Shown here: positions 51,775 through 63,806 of the stretch, in pieces
How the letters are laid out: the number at the start of each line of letters is the position of its first letter
How positions within the stretch are numbered: the stretch's first letter is position 1
Source: Scatophagus argus
Taxonomy: Eukaryota > Chordata > Actinopteri > Scatophagidae
Reading direction: 5' to 3'
Assembly (NCBI RefSeq): GCF_020382885.2
Contig: NC_058499.1
Span: 9,223,872 to 9,287,871 of the forward strand
DNA: 64,000 bases
Notes under the pieces: generated by a model
Told to the model about the DNA's origin: nothing
Seen by the model: the letters and a program-made list of their open reading frames with translations, nothing else
Databases searched by the model: none
Program-made: the position numbers and the translations under genes

Positions 51775-53019
51775 ATTATACTTTTGATTCAAAATGATTC
51801 AGTGCTTTGAGTGAGTTTAGTTTTTTTGTAAAGCTGATGTAAAAATCTCAAACGTGTAGTGGTTGACTTTAAATGACTTGTTTAAGAGACCTGTAAATAT
51901 CACACACTATTCATACATGCTCAGAATAATCACGTAGGAATCTCTGCAGCTGCTTCCCGTAGTAATGTCTTGTACTTTTGTATTGTTCTCAGGTTTTGGG
52001 TTGTATTTAAACTTTAACATGGGTTTCCTCTGACAGGGGAGTATTTATTACAGCTGGCACGCAGACCCTTCTTTGTTATCCAATGTTTTTATCAGTTAAA
52101 AAAAAAAAAAGTGAGACGGCTAGACAGGATTGATAACAGAGGCGGCCTGCTTTGGTGGCAGATCCTGTCATTCTAATAGATAGCTGATATGCTGATGTGT
52201 ATCTACAGTTAGAAGCACAAGAAATGTACAAAAGGAAGAGAATTTAGTTAGTTAGTTATGGTTTGCCAAAAAATTTCATGGAAGGACAACTTGTTACCTT
52301 AAATGATGGAGTTGGATGGTACAAATTCCACAAAGAAGAAACTTTGTTATGTTGTAGCAGTAAATGTTGTATATATTTCTAGCTTTATAGCTATTGCTTG
52401 TACAATTCTAGGTGCTGTTTTTCATTTATTTGCTCATGTTTCCCTCCTCTGGCACTTGGTCCTATTTGTTTCTAAACAAAACATTTACTATGAGCTGCAC
52501 AGCCCTCTCCTGTCCGATGAAACACTGGATATTATTTAGCTATCGCACTACTTTGGTGGTGCAACTGACTCACAAGTTAAAAGGAGGTGAAAGAAAATGC
52601 AGGCCTTTGTTTTGCGACATCCTCCAGATAAACTGCTTCAGAAATGGCTTACATTTGAAGGGCAGGGAACAAACTGTCCATTGTTGGTCCACGCTTTATT
52701 CCCTTTCTGTACAAGCTTCATTATTGCTACCTCATAAACTGTCTGTTATTCAATAACCATCAACTGTCAGGTGGGCAGCAATGGCAACCAGAACCAGAAA
52801 AACCTCCCAAAATGGGAACACTTAGAACAGACGAGGCAGTCCTTTAATTTACTATATTATTACACCTTATTCTTAAACTTAATTTCTCTGGCTCAGGGTT
52901 AGTTTTCTTTCTTAAATATTGCTGGATTTTTTTTCTATTTATTCCTAATTATAACTGTTTCACTCATTCCTGGTTCAACATTCACTCTAAAAGAAGGTCT
53001 CTGAAGAAGACAAAAATGT
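51775..53019. other. intergenic stretch after parp16
   Basis: Short open frames only, with no domain and no splice chain. Nothing recognised. Confidence 0.4.
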
Positions 53020-53830
53020 GATTCTGCTGAGGCATGATGGTGCCTTAAGCTAAATGCTAACATGCTCACGGTGACAATGTTAACAATGTTAACATGCTGG
53101 TCTTTATTAGGCTGTGTTGCGTTTGCACTCGTAAATTGTAACTCCAGACTTGGAGTGACATCACATCCATTAAAAACAGAGTTGGATGTGTTCTATTTGC
53201 CACAACACAAGTTTTAATGTCATTCAGCTATTGTTGTTATAGAAACATGGACAGGTTAGAAGCAGCACCAGCTGATAAACAACACATTACGCTGTATTTC
53301 ACACGTAACAAGACAATAGCTATATGCGTATAGGCAGCAGTAAGACAGTATTGTGTATACGGCTTACTAAACTGGAAACAAAAGCGTTAACGACATGCAA
53401 AACCACAGCTTTTATTTGCAGTCGATGCTCTGGGCGGCCATCTTGGCTGACTTCGGGAGGTGTTTTATTTGTCACTTCTGGTTTTGGAAGTTGGAAAACA
53501 ACTCGGGAGATAACTTACGAGTACAAAAGGAATGCACCATTAACCACCCCCCCACTTTTTTTTCTTTTTACCTTATTCACCATTTTAGCTTAGTTTATTA
53601 GCATGCTAACACTTGCTAATTGGTGCTGTGGTGGGAATTTCAGTTCTGTGGGTATTTGGTCATAAAACAAAGTATTGGGGAAAACTTAAGATTTGGACCT
53701 GATGGTGCTGAGCTGATGAAAGTGACTGTAGGCTGTTGAGATATTTCAGTCTGGAAAAAAGTGAGGATTGACTGATGCCAGAGTCAAGCCACTAAAATTA
53801 TGCAGATCATGGGCAAAGCATCATGTTAGT
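53020..53830. mobile_element. fish repeat split by a nested MITE
   Basis: The outer repeat begins AGCTAAATGCTAACATGCTC (about 53048) and resumes with TTAGCATGCTAACACTTGCT (about 53600), then GGTATTTGGTCATAAAACAA. This motif order is typical of a very common percomorph repeat. Between about 53113 and 53560 an unrelated block interrupts it. The block's ends pair: TTTGCACTCGTAAATT on the left and the complement of AACTTACGAGTACAAA on the right. It is therefore a second, inserted inverted-repeat element. Confidence 0.55.
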
Positions 53831-54056
53831 GCTTTGTTAAGAACCATCATTTAGTCACTGCTTTCATTACATAGTGTGTAATATTTTTCAGTAGATAATT
53901 CATTTATCTCTACTGAAGAATGGATAATTATTTATTAGATAATTATACTCACTGATAACACTGTAGATCAAATGACTTAATCATGCATGGGTAAAACATC
54001 ACTGTTGTTCCATCCAGATGGATAAAATCATAAGAAAGTACAGTATGACACATGAT

Positions 54057-54241
54057 TTTATTTCTCATGATTTAAAATACATAAAATGTCACAGTTTTTT
54101 TATTCCAGTTTACATACAAAATATGATTGCTGGCTGAAGAATTTTCAAGTTACGCACAAAGTTTATAGATAGCTGCCTTTTTCCATTTTGCTACATCAGC
54201 TAATTTTCTTCTGGGTTTCTTCTCTGAGTTTGCATCAGGAA
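54057..54241 (-). other. 3' UTR of the cysteine-rich gene
   Basis: Two AATAAA signals on the minus strand (complements at 54098-54103 and 54057-54062) lie 140-185 bases past the stop codon, giving a short 3' UTR. Confidence 0.5.
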
Positions 54242-56026
54242 TTACTTCGATGCTTTTGGACAGGCTGGGACAAAACACAGCAAATGCCCCTCGTAATTAT
54301 TCTACAGAGGAAAAAACACACAGAACACAGTGTTAGATTAACGTGTTTTAAGGCAGCGCAACACAGTTTCTGCTGCTCTTCTCCCGCCTACCTGTAGGTT
54401 GTTGTGGCATACAGGACTGTGAGCTGCCGTCAGGTGATTGTGCACACACTTTCCAAAGTGGCGAAGACAGGAGGAATCAGAGCCGGTGCAGGTCTGAGGG
54501 CACGATGGGGGTTTCACCAGCAGACAGCTTGAACAGGAGGTGTGCTGGCAGGAGCCCTGGCACGCTCTCTTCTCCAGGGACGCAGAGCTAGAGAGCAGGA
54601 AAATCAGATTTCTGTTAAAGAAAATGCAACACAAAGGAGATGCTATTAAAAGAAAACGTTTTATTTTTCCAGTCACCTGGCGGAGCAGATTTCCAGGGGG
54701 TTGGACTGACAGTATTCCTTGGTGCATTCAGGGTGACAGCTCTCCGGTTCCGAGCTTTCAATCACTGCACAAACAAACACACATTTTAAACAGACAACGA
54801 ATGGGAAACAGAAGTTCAGTTTGCAAGGCATCAGATATATCAGATTTAATATTTACACGTTTTTCCCAACAGCAACAAAACATGAAAACGTATAATCTTG
54901 TACTACGTCTGATAGCGTATCAGTGACAGTGACAACTCTTTTTACTATGAACAGATAAGAGGTGTGATTATGGCTTAACTGTTAGCAGAAACCTTTGAAT
55001 CAAAGGAAGCCTTGACCACACTATCAGTCTTCACAGCTCATAAATAACATTTACCACATTGGCACCGGTCCTGTTACGATGACTTACAAATGGAACTCAA
55101 GTAGTGCACATAATTTTGAAATGGATTTTAATATTTCCATCTTTGCATTTCAGTACATTTCAGAGGAGAACTGTAAACTTTTACTTCAATGCTTGTATTT
55201 CATTGCAGATCAAAGTTTCATAAAAAAGTTGAAGTATATGATGCATTGCTACAAGTATAACTGCCCAGTGGTATATATAGTAGTCTAAATAAGCTCAACT
55301 ACCAACATATAAACATTGGCTCAATATAAATATCACACTGACAGGAGTAATTCTGCTGCATGATGGGTACTTTTTGTGTAGATTTGTTATTGAAAGACAC
55401 TGAGTTTATTGTGCAGATGCAAAACTTGACCTATATAAACAGTTTAAACTGGTGCCTCAGAAAAATAGATTTAAAAGAAAAGTAACTTTGCACTTTGTCA
55501 ACTTTGCACACACGCACACCCAAGCATAATAGTTATATTACTGGCATTTTGTGACATTGCTGCAAGACATTTGGCTCACTGTGCTGTGCTTATTTACAGT
55601 CAGTGATTAAAAGTAATCCAGGGCATACAACACACTACCTGCTCCACGCTAATTGAGGTTATAAAGTCTAATCTCACCTGCTTCACAGATCCCATTGCGC
55701 TCTGCGTCAGGTTTGTCGGCTGCTGAGTCCTGGTAAACACACACCAGGCCTTCATCACACTTGCCCAGATAGTCCCATGTTCCTCCGCAGGTCTCGCCCT
55801 CTACTCTGGCACAGACGGGGCAGCAGCCACAGACATCTGTGGACACACCACCTTTGCACTGGAGCTTCAGCGCCCGCCGGGTGGAGCAGTGTATTTGCTC
55901 GCAGGGCGGGCAGTGGAGAGTCTGAAGCTGCTGAGCTGCTCCAGAGGGCGCTTCCTCCGTCCCCAGCACCCCCAATAAGGCACTCACAAAGAAGAGCATC
56001 CACATTGTTGAACCACCTAATGTCAT
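54242..56026 (-). CDS. secreted cysteine-rich protein with IGFBP-type N-terminal domain
   Basis: I cannot name this gene. Four exons fit: 56026-55678, 54764-54677, 54587-54392 and 54301-54242. All have GT-AG junctions in frame and give 230 residues (223 if the ATG at 56005 is used). A signal peptide (WMLFFVSALLGVLG) precedes a domain with 12 cysteines, including DVCGCCPVC, ETCGGTWDYLGKC and GLVC, the pattern of IGFBP N-terminal modules. The remainder has three C-x3-C units: CHPECTKEYC, CQGSCQHTSC and CPQTCTGSDSSC. There is no IGFBP C-terminal thyroglobulin domain, membrane helix or Kazal domain. It may be an extracellular growth-factor-binding or matrix protein; that is inference from the domain only. 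It is not an IGFBP1-7, ESM1 or HTRA by its tail. Confidence 0.85.
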
Positions 56027-56051
56027 CCTGAGGTGACAACACCTATCAGCG

Positions 56052-56060
56052 CCTTTTATA
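56052..56060 (-). promoter_or_regulatory. TATA box of the cysteine-rich gene
   Basis: The minus strand reads TATAAAAGG 26-34 bases ahead of the ATG at 56026. Transcription would start close to 56030, leaving almost no leader for that ATG and about 25 bases for the in-frame ATG at 56005 (MWMLFF). The second ATG may thus be the true start; both give a signal peptide. Confidence 0.55.
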
Positions 56061-58064
56061 CGTCGGCCCCTGGAACAACACATCAGCAAAGTCTCTCTCA
56101 GTTTATGAGCCACCACCTCCTCCCCCCACCAGCAGCCAATGGATGAGGGCAGGGGGATTTCACTAAATACACAGTTAATTATCCCCACATCTTATCTCAT
56201 TACTATCAATGGTGTGATTTTGTTTTGAAATAATTCTTCCTTCTGAACACAGTGTGATAAGTCTGATGAAGACTGGCCCCCTTTGTATCGGGAGTCACAT
56301 GACCTCTGGAAGGGGCAATTCAGTGCGTACCTACAATCAGGTAATGACCTATTTCTGTAAAGAACAAAAGGATTAAAGCATGAGCAGGTTATCTGATCAA
56401 GACATCTCGTAAGTTTTGCTATCTCTGAATAAAAAACCCTGGCACCTTATGTACATAACAATAAAATATGTCCACTGTCACTTGATATCTATCAGGTTAC
56501 ACAGTAGGTTTTAATATTTTTTTTTTATCTGGCTTCCATTTTATATGGCGGTGAGCGATGTATTTCAGATACAAGAGGTTAGGTGATCAAAATAAATACC
56601 ACTTTATTCAAGATTTGAAGGGACCTTTATTTCAGCACTTTTTACGTTTTATTTCTCAAAAAAAAATCACATTATCAAACAAATATAAAGTTATGGAATG
56701 ATTAGTAAATGGAGGCCAAATGGGCAATATTTTTAAAATAAACTATGGCACATGGTACATAAAAATTTTTCAGCATTTCTAGTGATTTCTGCAGCAACAA
56801 AACTAAGTGGTAAAACCTTAAGAATGAGGCAAAGCATTATTTATCATTCAGTTTTTAAAATCAAACGTAAAACATAAAAGTTTTGTAAAATTATGCAACT
56901 ATTTTTGAAGGTCACATCAGTAAAGAATGTTCCAGAAAACAGTTTTTTTGTACATGTTAGATTTTAAAAGGCTTTAACGTATTTGACCTTTAAATGTGTA
57001 GTTTTTGGTAATAATAAACTAATCGCAGTGATTAAAACATTAGTAACTTTCAAAGCTAAATGAAGAAAACAAACAGTGTACTAATTTGAGCTTTGCTTTG
57101 TGAATGTGGGTGTGTTTGTCCTTGAAGCTGATAATTATTTAATTTAGATGCAGGTACTTTACTAACATGTAGTCGGATATTTTTTATTTGACATCAGTTG
57201 ACAGTCCTTGTAGCAGAAAGAAATTATAGTTGATTGGTCAAAAGCAATCAGATTTTCAAGTCTCAAATCCAGATTAAATTACTCACTCCTGAACATCTCT
57301 TAATGAAGAAATGTTGGGTCTGCCCATAAAAATATAAGAAAACAAAGGTGTTTAATTATTTAAACTAACACAAAAAGTACAAAGGGAAAACTTTTTGGGT
57401 TCCATCAATTCTGGTCGACCACCAGAGACGTCGTGTAACACCTGGATATTATCTGCGCATGTGCGACGACGACGTCAAACGGAAGCTTTCAGAGATCCCG
57501 TGAATTTCAGTTGTTACTCGAAGCTCATCAAATCGTTACATCTTCAACCCCTCAAACTTTTCTCAGGCTAGTTTTTAGGTTTTTAAGGTTTTTATGGTGC
57601 GCTTAGCAAAACTCTGACAGAGAGAAACCATATGTATATATAAAAATGAAATAAATTACATTTATGAAGAGGTAATGAAATAAACCACATCAACAACAAT
57701 GCATACTGAAATGCAGAGAAGTGAAACAAAGCAGAGCCTCAAAGTGGGGAAACTATTGGAAAATGTTATCTAAAAACTCTAATAATTTTGTTAAATTACT
57801 TGTTACACTGCAACATAAATCTTCTGAAAGTTTTGCTTATGTTGAGAAAACAATCTCCCCACTGCTTTGTCAATCTGCTCGTGAGAATAGTGTGACACAA
57901 CAAAAAGTGTTAGTGGCCCTTGAGTTGAAATTTTATGTCCCATGTCCAGATGATGTGAAACTCAATCATCTCTTATAGTAAAAAAAAGATGTCTAATATT
58001 CACAAACGTGACTGTGGATACGGTTTAATCATTAGTAGGAAACTCTGATTTGTATAAAAATGTA
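56061..58064. other. intergenic stretch between cysteine-rich gene and ctdspl2
   Basis: Mostly AT-rich. A small CpG-bearing patch at about 57420-57495 holds TGCGCATGTGCG (NRF1-like), CGACGTCA and CGGAAG (ETS-like) motifs, which could be an isolated promoter. An open frame at 57721-57978 has a faint HARBI1-like look. No gene is established here. Confidence 0.4.
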
Positions 58065-59221
58065 TTTATTCTCAAGGAAACCATTAAGTAACACTGAATA
58101 CAACAGGAGTGATCATTCAATAGTCAATAAAACTCGTGACTCCTACATCATAAAGATCCCACATACAAGACGTCTTGGAAAACAAGATTTGAAAGCAAAC
58201 ATGTTGGCAATTTGCTGGTGCTACAATTTCATCCCCCCCACCCCCGCATAACAAATTGAGGTGATACACACCTGTGTAGAAAAGTGACATTTTACATCAA
58301 CTTACAAAGGGCTGGATGTCAAAGTGCAAGATGCCTGAACCCCACAACCCCACCCACCACCACCACCAACTCCCATTCACTCCTCATTAAAGAGGTGTTG
58401 AAATCAGAAATGGACTCGGTTACAAATCTCCAAAATTATCATTCAGCCACTATGGCTTTGTATTCAGTTTATTCTATTCTAGCTTACATTACATGACTTT
58501 AAAATATTGTTGCAGAAACATTTTCCTCCCAAAGATACTTTTTTTTTTTTTTTTTTAAAACTGCACCTTATTACAGACAACTGCATGTAATGGAGTAAAG
58601 CATCACAGGAATAATGCAGGCATACAACAGAAAAGCAGCTGCTCATCGACAACAAAACACACTAACATTTTGTTGGTTTATAAAAGCAACCTAATCAGAG
58701 AATACATCCTAAAATCTGAAGTGAAAATAAAATGACTTAAAAACCTCGAAGAAAAAAATACTATGTACATATATTTACAAAAGATCGGATATTATACAGG
58801 TTTGACTGGCCGTTCAAGGTCAGACTGAAGCCACCGAGGTCCATATAATCCAACACTGCACGACATTCAGTTTAGTCAATCCAAAATGGTTCTTAAAAGA
58901 TAAAACGCCTTCCAGGAGGCCGTCTTCAAAGTCTTACTAGAGAAATGTCTGCCACAGCAAGCAGCTCTTGTTTGTTCTGAGTCTGTTTCGAGTGTGTACG
59001 TATAAAAACATCCAGGGCTTTTTCACTCAAACCACAGCTTTAAACTTTTTTTCTTGCATGAATTTAAAAAACCATATTAATAATAACAATAATAATAATG
59101 GCAATATTTTGTTTGCAAAGAGAAATCCAATAACCATTTCCTTCTGGGGGACAGTTTTTTTTTTTGTTTTTTTTTTCCCAATGTTGATACCATCTTCAGC
59201 TGAAAGAGGAGCACGAGGTCC
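58065..59221 (-). other. ctdspl2: ctdspl2 3' UTR
   Basis: Minus-strand DNA from the ctdspl2 stop to AATAAA (complement of TTTATT at 58065-58070), about 1.15 kb. Longer forms are possible. Confidence 0.4.
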
Positions 59222-62200
59222 TCAGTCTGGAGGAAGGAGGTCGTGCAAACGAAACTGCTGACGGATGTGCGGTCTGACATCTTCATTCTGTGATAAACAG
59301 AACAAACGCAATTCATATGCAAAACTGTAAGAAAACAGTTCAGCGTTGAAGACTGAGGTTAAAAAATGAGCCGTTTGTCCAAACACGATTTCATGAACTT
59401 CAGGAGTTCAGCTGAGCTTGACCTGTAGTTACCTGAGATTCATCAGCGCCCGACTGCCCAACCCGTTCTGCACATGTGCAAAAGCGATCCCCTCAGTCAA
59501 AGGTTACTGCAAACGTTGGTTCTCTCTATCTTTTCTTCTCAGTTCACTCCTTGCAGAACTGATTCGTAAATGTCCTAATTTTGTTTTCAAGCAATTCTCA
59601 AAACATCCAGCTGTTATTTTTAGAAACTGCAAACTTCCAGTACTGTCTAATAAGGTTTATAAGAGCTTCAGTAGATTTTTTTACGACATAATTGTGAACC
59701 ATTACATTTCCAACGAAAAACTGTTCGGTTATCGTGATATGAAAGATTTAGGTAACGCAGTTTTACGATCAGTTAGTAACGTCATGGGTAGTTTTGAACG
59801 GGCACATTTGACTGACAGGACCACTTTTGCACATGTGCAGAATGAAGCGGGCGGCCGGTTCAGACAAGATTCATCAGCCTCCATAAACATTCAGTTTATT
59901 AGAGACACCCAGCTTGAAAAAAAAATGCAGTCTAACACAGCAGCCCTGCAGTGAACCATAACTGTAAAGAAGGTTAGAAAGATCAGTTTGTGTAGCCTGC
60001 AGTATTGTTAAACTGTATGCTTTTTCGAGATTTTATGAATGTTTTGCCCAACACGTTTATATCAATGAGAAACATAACTCACTCATTATAACATAATGCA
60101 ACAGCACCACAAACTATCAATCATGATACAGCCGAATCAAAGGCCGTCTCAATGAGATTAGTATACTTTATGCTTTGTTTATACTATGTTACAGGTTGTG
60201 TTGTAGCTTGTCCACACTTTAAACTAAAATGTTTTATACAAACTACTTACCAGCTCCACAAGCCTCTCGAGAAAAGGAACAAGCTTCAGAAGCTCATTGT
60301 CGTTTCTATCCACAAACCAGCTCTCAATAGGGATCCCATTGGAAAGCTGAAAAAGACCCAAATAAAATAAAATAAATTCAAAATGCTCTAGTATCACTGT
60401 TACACAGAAACTTCAGTTTAATTAAACTGGTTTGCCTGTTGGTGTGAAAAAAGGTTTTACCTGATAGGCAAAGGCTTGTGGTGAGTTGTCGATTATTATC
60501 GTCTTAGAGAGATCACGCCCGAGAATGTTAAGGTCTTTAATATAATTGCCTTGAACACACACACAGTGCTCACGAAATAGCCTGTGCCTGAAAAACACAG
60601 GAGAGAATAATGCTTTGTTAAAACATACGCTAATACATCTTTTCAACAAGTTATTGGTTCTCGATGTCAAACGAACAGAACAAAACCTTCTCCAAACAAA
60701 ATTGGTGAAGCGGCAAAAATTGTCAACTGCAGCAGCAGGGAAAAGAAGCCGTCTTTATTTCAAGCAAACTTTGAAGCAGCCTACACAAGCGTTAAGCAGT
60801 TACACGAATAGTAAATGTCTGCTTTTTATTAGCAAAACAAGTTCTTCCTCATATCTGCTCATTTGAAGAGGAAGTTACTGTTGGGTCCAGCCACAGTATT
60901 TTACATAATGTATTTATGGCTGAAGATCGAGACGATTAAGAAGGCAGGGGACCAGAGCCAAATTTATATGTGTAAAGAAAAAAAAAAAAAAAAAGAGGAT
61001 AAACAAAGACATCTGTGTATATGCTTATGCTCGTTTAAGTGTTGTGACTTTGCTACGACAAGCAAACCTGATTAACTTGAAAACAGCACAATGGAAGCAA
61101 ACTATGCAAGCAACACAAAACACACCCAGAAAAAAAATTATTTTTGGTGTCAATCAAAGACGTTCACAATTTATCTATGAGTCTGACTGCAAGGTTGTAA
61201 AACAAGCAGCAAAGAGCTTCAGCCTTCTTTGTTCCACTGACAAGCTTTATGTGTTTATCTTTGATTACTTCCTGGACAACTGATTCATCCTGGTTTAATC
61301 ATAACGGACAGACAGTTTCCTCTTGTATTACTGTAGATGCACACCCCCTTACATCTATGCTGACCATTAAGCACACATATTACAAAACAATCACTTATTA
61401 TGAGCGCCACTTCAGAGCGTTTTGCCGTCACTGACCTGACCAGCTGTTTTTTCGGATCCAGGATGTTGAGCAGCTTGTCAGCGTAGACTTTCTTTGAAGC
61501 CGTGAAGAGAATAATCTGAAATTTTAATGGGAAGAAATAAATGAGAAATATGTAAACTTTAGAGCAGGTCAAATTTAACAAATATGTTCTTGAGTCACTT
61601 TGAAATGAAGCGTCTCACCTCATACATTTGAGACATGCGCTCAAGAAACTCGCGGAAAAAGGGCCTCAACCGAACATACACCTACAGATTTAAAAAAAAA
61701 AAAAAACACAAGAAAAAGAAATGAACTAACAGGAAATGTAATCACGGCAACGAAAAAAGGAGACGTGAGAGTGATATTCAGCAGTTAGTACCTGGTATAT
61801 TACATCTTGAAAGAGCACAGGGAATGTCAGAGCTGCGTCTTCTAGCTCATTCAAACTACAGTGGACCAGAGTTTCATCCTGACAACAGAGATGAAAAACA
61901 TCAGTTGGGGAAAAAAACATTAAAGTCAATTTGCTTTTAATATGAGATACAACAAGAAACCTTTCACAGCTTACCAGATCCAAGACGAGAGAAAACTCTG
62001 GTGTGCTGCGTGTTTTCAAAGGTAACGCCGGTTTGCGCGTTAGCTGCTCTTCTGTCAGCGGAGGCACGTGCTTGATGAAGAAGTACCTTAAAGCAGACAA
62101 ACCGTAAAAAGACCCTCAAACAAGGATTGTTCCAAAGGCAGCAGTAATAAACAGTAGCGAGGGGGACAAATTCTTTCCACGACTTGACAAACAGAAAGTG

Positions 62201-63806
62201 TCTAACCTTCATATTGTGTCTCTAAATACTGGAAGACCTGAAAGCATCAACTGAATATTTTAGTCTTTAGTCCAGTGAGGGACAGTAGGACAGAGGTGGT
62301 GTAGCACAGAGGGCTCCTGCACAGGCAGACAGCACTGTTTTTTGCTGCCATCTAGTGGTTGAAAGTTTCACACTGCATGTTGGTGTGTGAAACAGAGCTT
62401 GCCGCAATGTCACCTTGGTTGTGTTTTCAAGTGGAATCACACCAACACCGATCAAATCAAAACCACGTGTGTGTTGCCAATTGCAGAGATAAAATTTTAA
62501 CCCAATAATCAGATCAACAACAGTTATTCATTTAAGTATTCCTTTACAGCTCATTTTAAAATAATTATTTTTGGTAGATAAAAATTTCTGATTGCTTGTT
62601 GCTTGAAAAACAAATTTCAATCAACTTACGGATCAAAAACTTCCCAGTCCTCATCGTATGAGGTTTCTGCAGGAACTGGAGGTAACGTGTTTGAGTAATC
62701 ACCGTCCGGCATACAACCAGGAGCTGATGATGACAGAGAGACAGAGAGGGAGTTGAAATGTTAGAGAGACAAAGTGATGACGTTGCTTGCTTCTGTTACT
62801 CCATGTAATCACTCACTAAACATCACTGTTGTCCATCTTTATGATAAAACGAAACCTGATCCTGCGGTCAAAACTGCATCCACCACAGCATGTTATCTGA
62901 AGTTGAAACCTTTGCGATTTCAACAGTATTAAACAACAATTAAGCTTTTAATACAAGCGCTCCCACAGTGGTCTTGGGGCTTTGAGACAAAAGCTGTTCA
63001 TTAAAGGCCGCTGAACAACCAAACATATTGATTTAACAAGGTTATTACAATAACCAGCCTCATCAACAAATATGATGTGAACCACTCGACATACTGTAGA
63101 GAAAAGCTCCTTTGCAAGGTTGAATTTTTAAGTTTTTCACATTATTACAAACAGGATTATGAATGAGGCTTTCTAACAGAACCTGGAAATTACAGTTGCA
63201 CTTTGGCTTTGTGTTGTTAAATTATAAAGGAGAGGTTACAACTATGATAACAGGTTGTTTGTTTAAGACACAGACAGGGATGACTAACATGGCACAGGTT
63301 TCTGAACAGCAGTGTCATATTTACAAATCTGTGCAGTCAAACAAAGATTAATTTGAATTAAACATTCTGCTAAGATAAACCCCATCCATAAAATAAATAA
63401 TGACAAGTGTCTGCAGTTAGTATTGGTCTCAGGTCTGAACTGCTGGCGGTGGTTGGGCTGAACTTGTAAAGGTATATTATAGTGGTGCCCATATGATCCC
63501 TATCAACCACCTAGGTATCCTTGATTACACTCAAGAAAGTGTCCCAAATCAAAAGACCTAATGTGACAGCAGTTGTACCTGTTAATGGCGGCATGTCAGT
63601 TTCAGTGACAATTTCCCCTTCTTCTATGGTTGTGTCAGAGGTAATCTGAAGCCTCTGGGATAAAATCGGGGTGGGGTGGCACGAAGTGATGCCCTCCGTG
63701 GATGTAAGGGTGCTGCTCGGCATTTCTTCTGCCTGCTCAAAGTCAAGCTGCTTCATGATCTCCTCCGCCTCCATCGCTTGGCCAGGAGAGTCTGAACCAG
63801 GAGTGG
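59222..63806 (-). CDS. ctdspl2: CTD small phosphatase-like protein 2, 3' nine exons (5' part outside window)
   Basis: CTDSPL2 is a nuclear HAD-superfamily serine/threonine phosphatase of the SCP/FCP1 group. Nine coding exons lie in the window: 63806-63579, 62723-62630, 62086-61975, 61878-61792, 61681-61619, 61515-61436, 60587-60461, 60346-60251 and 59287-59222. They join in frame to about 317 residues of a protein that has 466 in human. The first carries [20 protein letters not shown] of the disordered N-terminal half. The catalytic domain follows: [15 protein letters not shown], the DxDxT nucleophile motif [11 protein letters not shown] split by the intron between 61975 and 61878, then [15 protein letters not shown] and [17 protein letters not shown]. 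The end is RLHDLLPPD. The gene continues past 64000. The a/b copy is not decided. Confidence 0.96.
59437..59878. mobile_element. inverted-repeat DNA element in last ctdspl2 intron
   Basis: Ends of about 52 bases pair in one register: left CCGACTGCCCAACCCGTTCT from 59450, right the complement ending at 59858. They share an identical 19-base core, TTCTGCACATGTGCAAAAG. Twelve-base direct repeats AGATTCATCAGC flank it (59436-59447 and 59867-59878), as a target duplication would. The interior shows no transposase. An open frame runs through the whole element (59418-59954, plus strand, 178 residues) without any recognisable domain. The superfamily is unknown to me; the duplication length is longer than in hAT elements and near that of Mutator-like elements. 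Confidence 0.6.

Noticed and set aside
52303-52756. Pair of overlapping plus-strand open frames after parp16
   Set aside because: Hydrophobic runs come from T-rich DNA; no domain and no codon pattern.
59418-59954. 178-residue plus-strand open frame as a gene within the ctdspl2 intron
   Set aside because: It coincides with an inverted-repeat element, has no recognisable domain and no splice or promoter context. Kept as a finding about the element, not as a gene.
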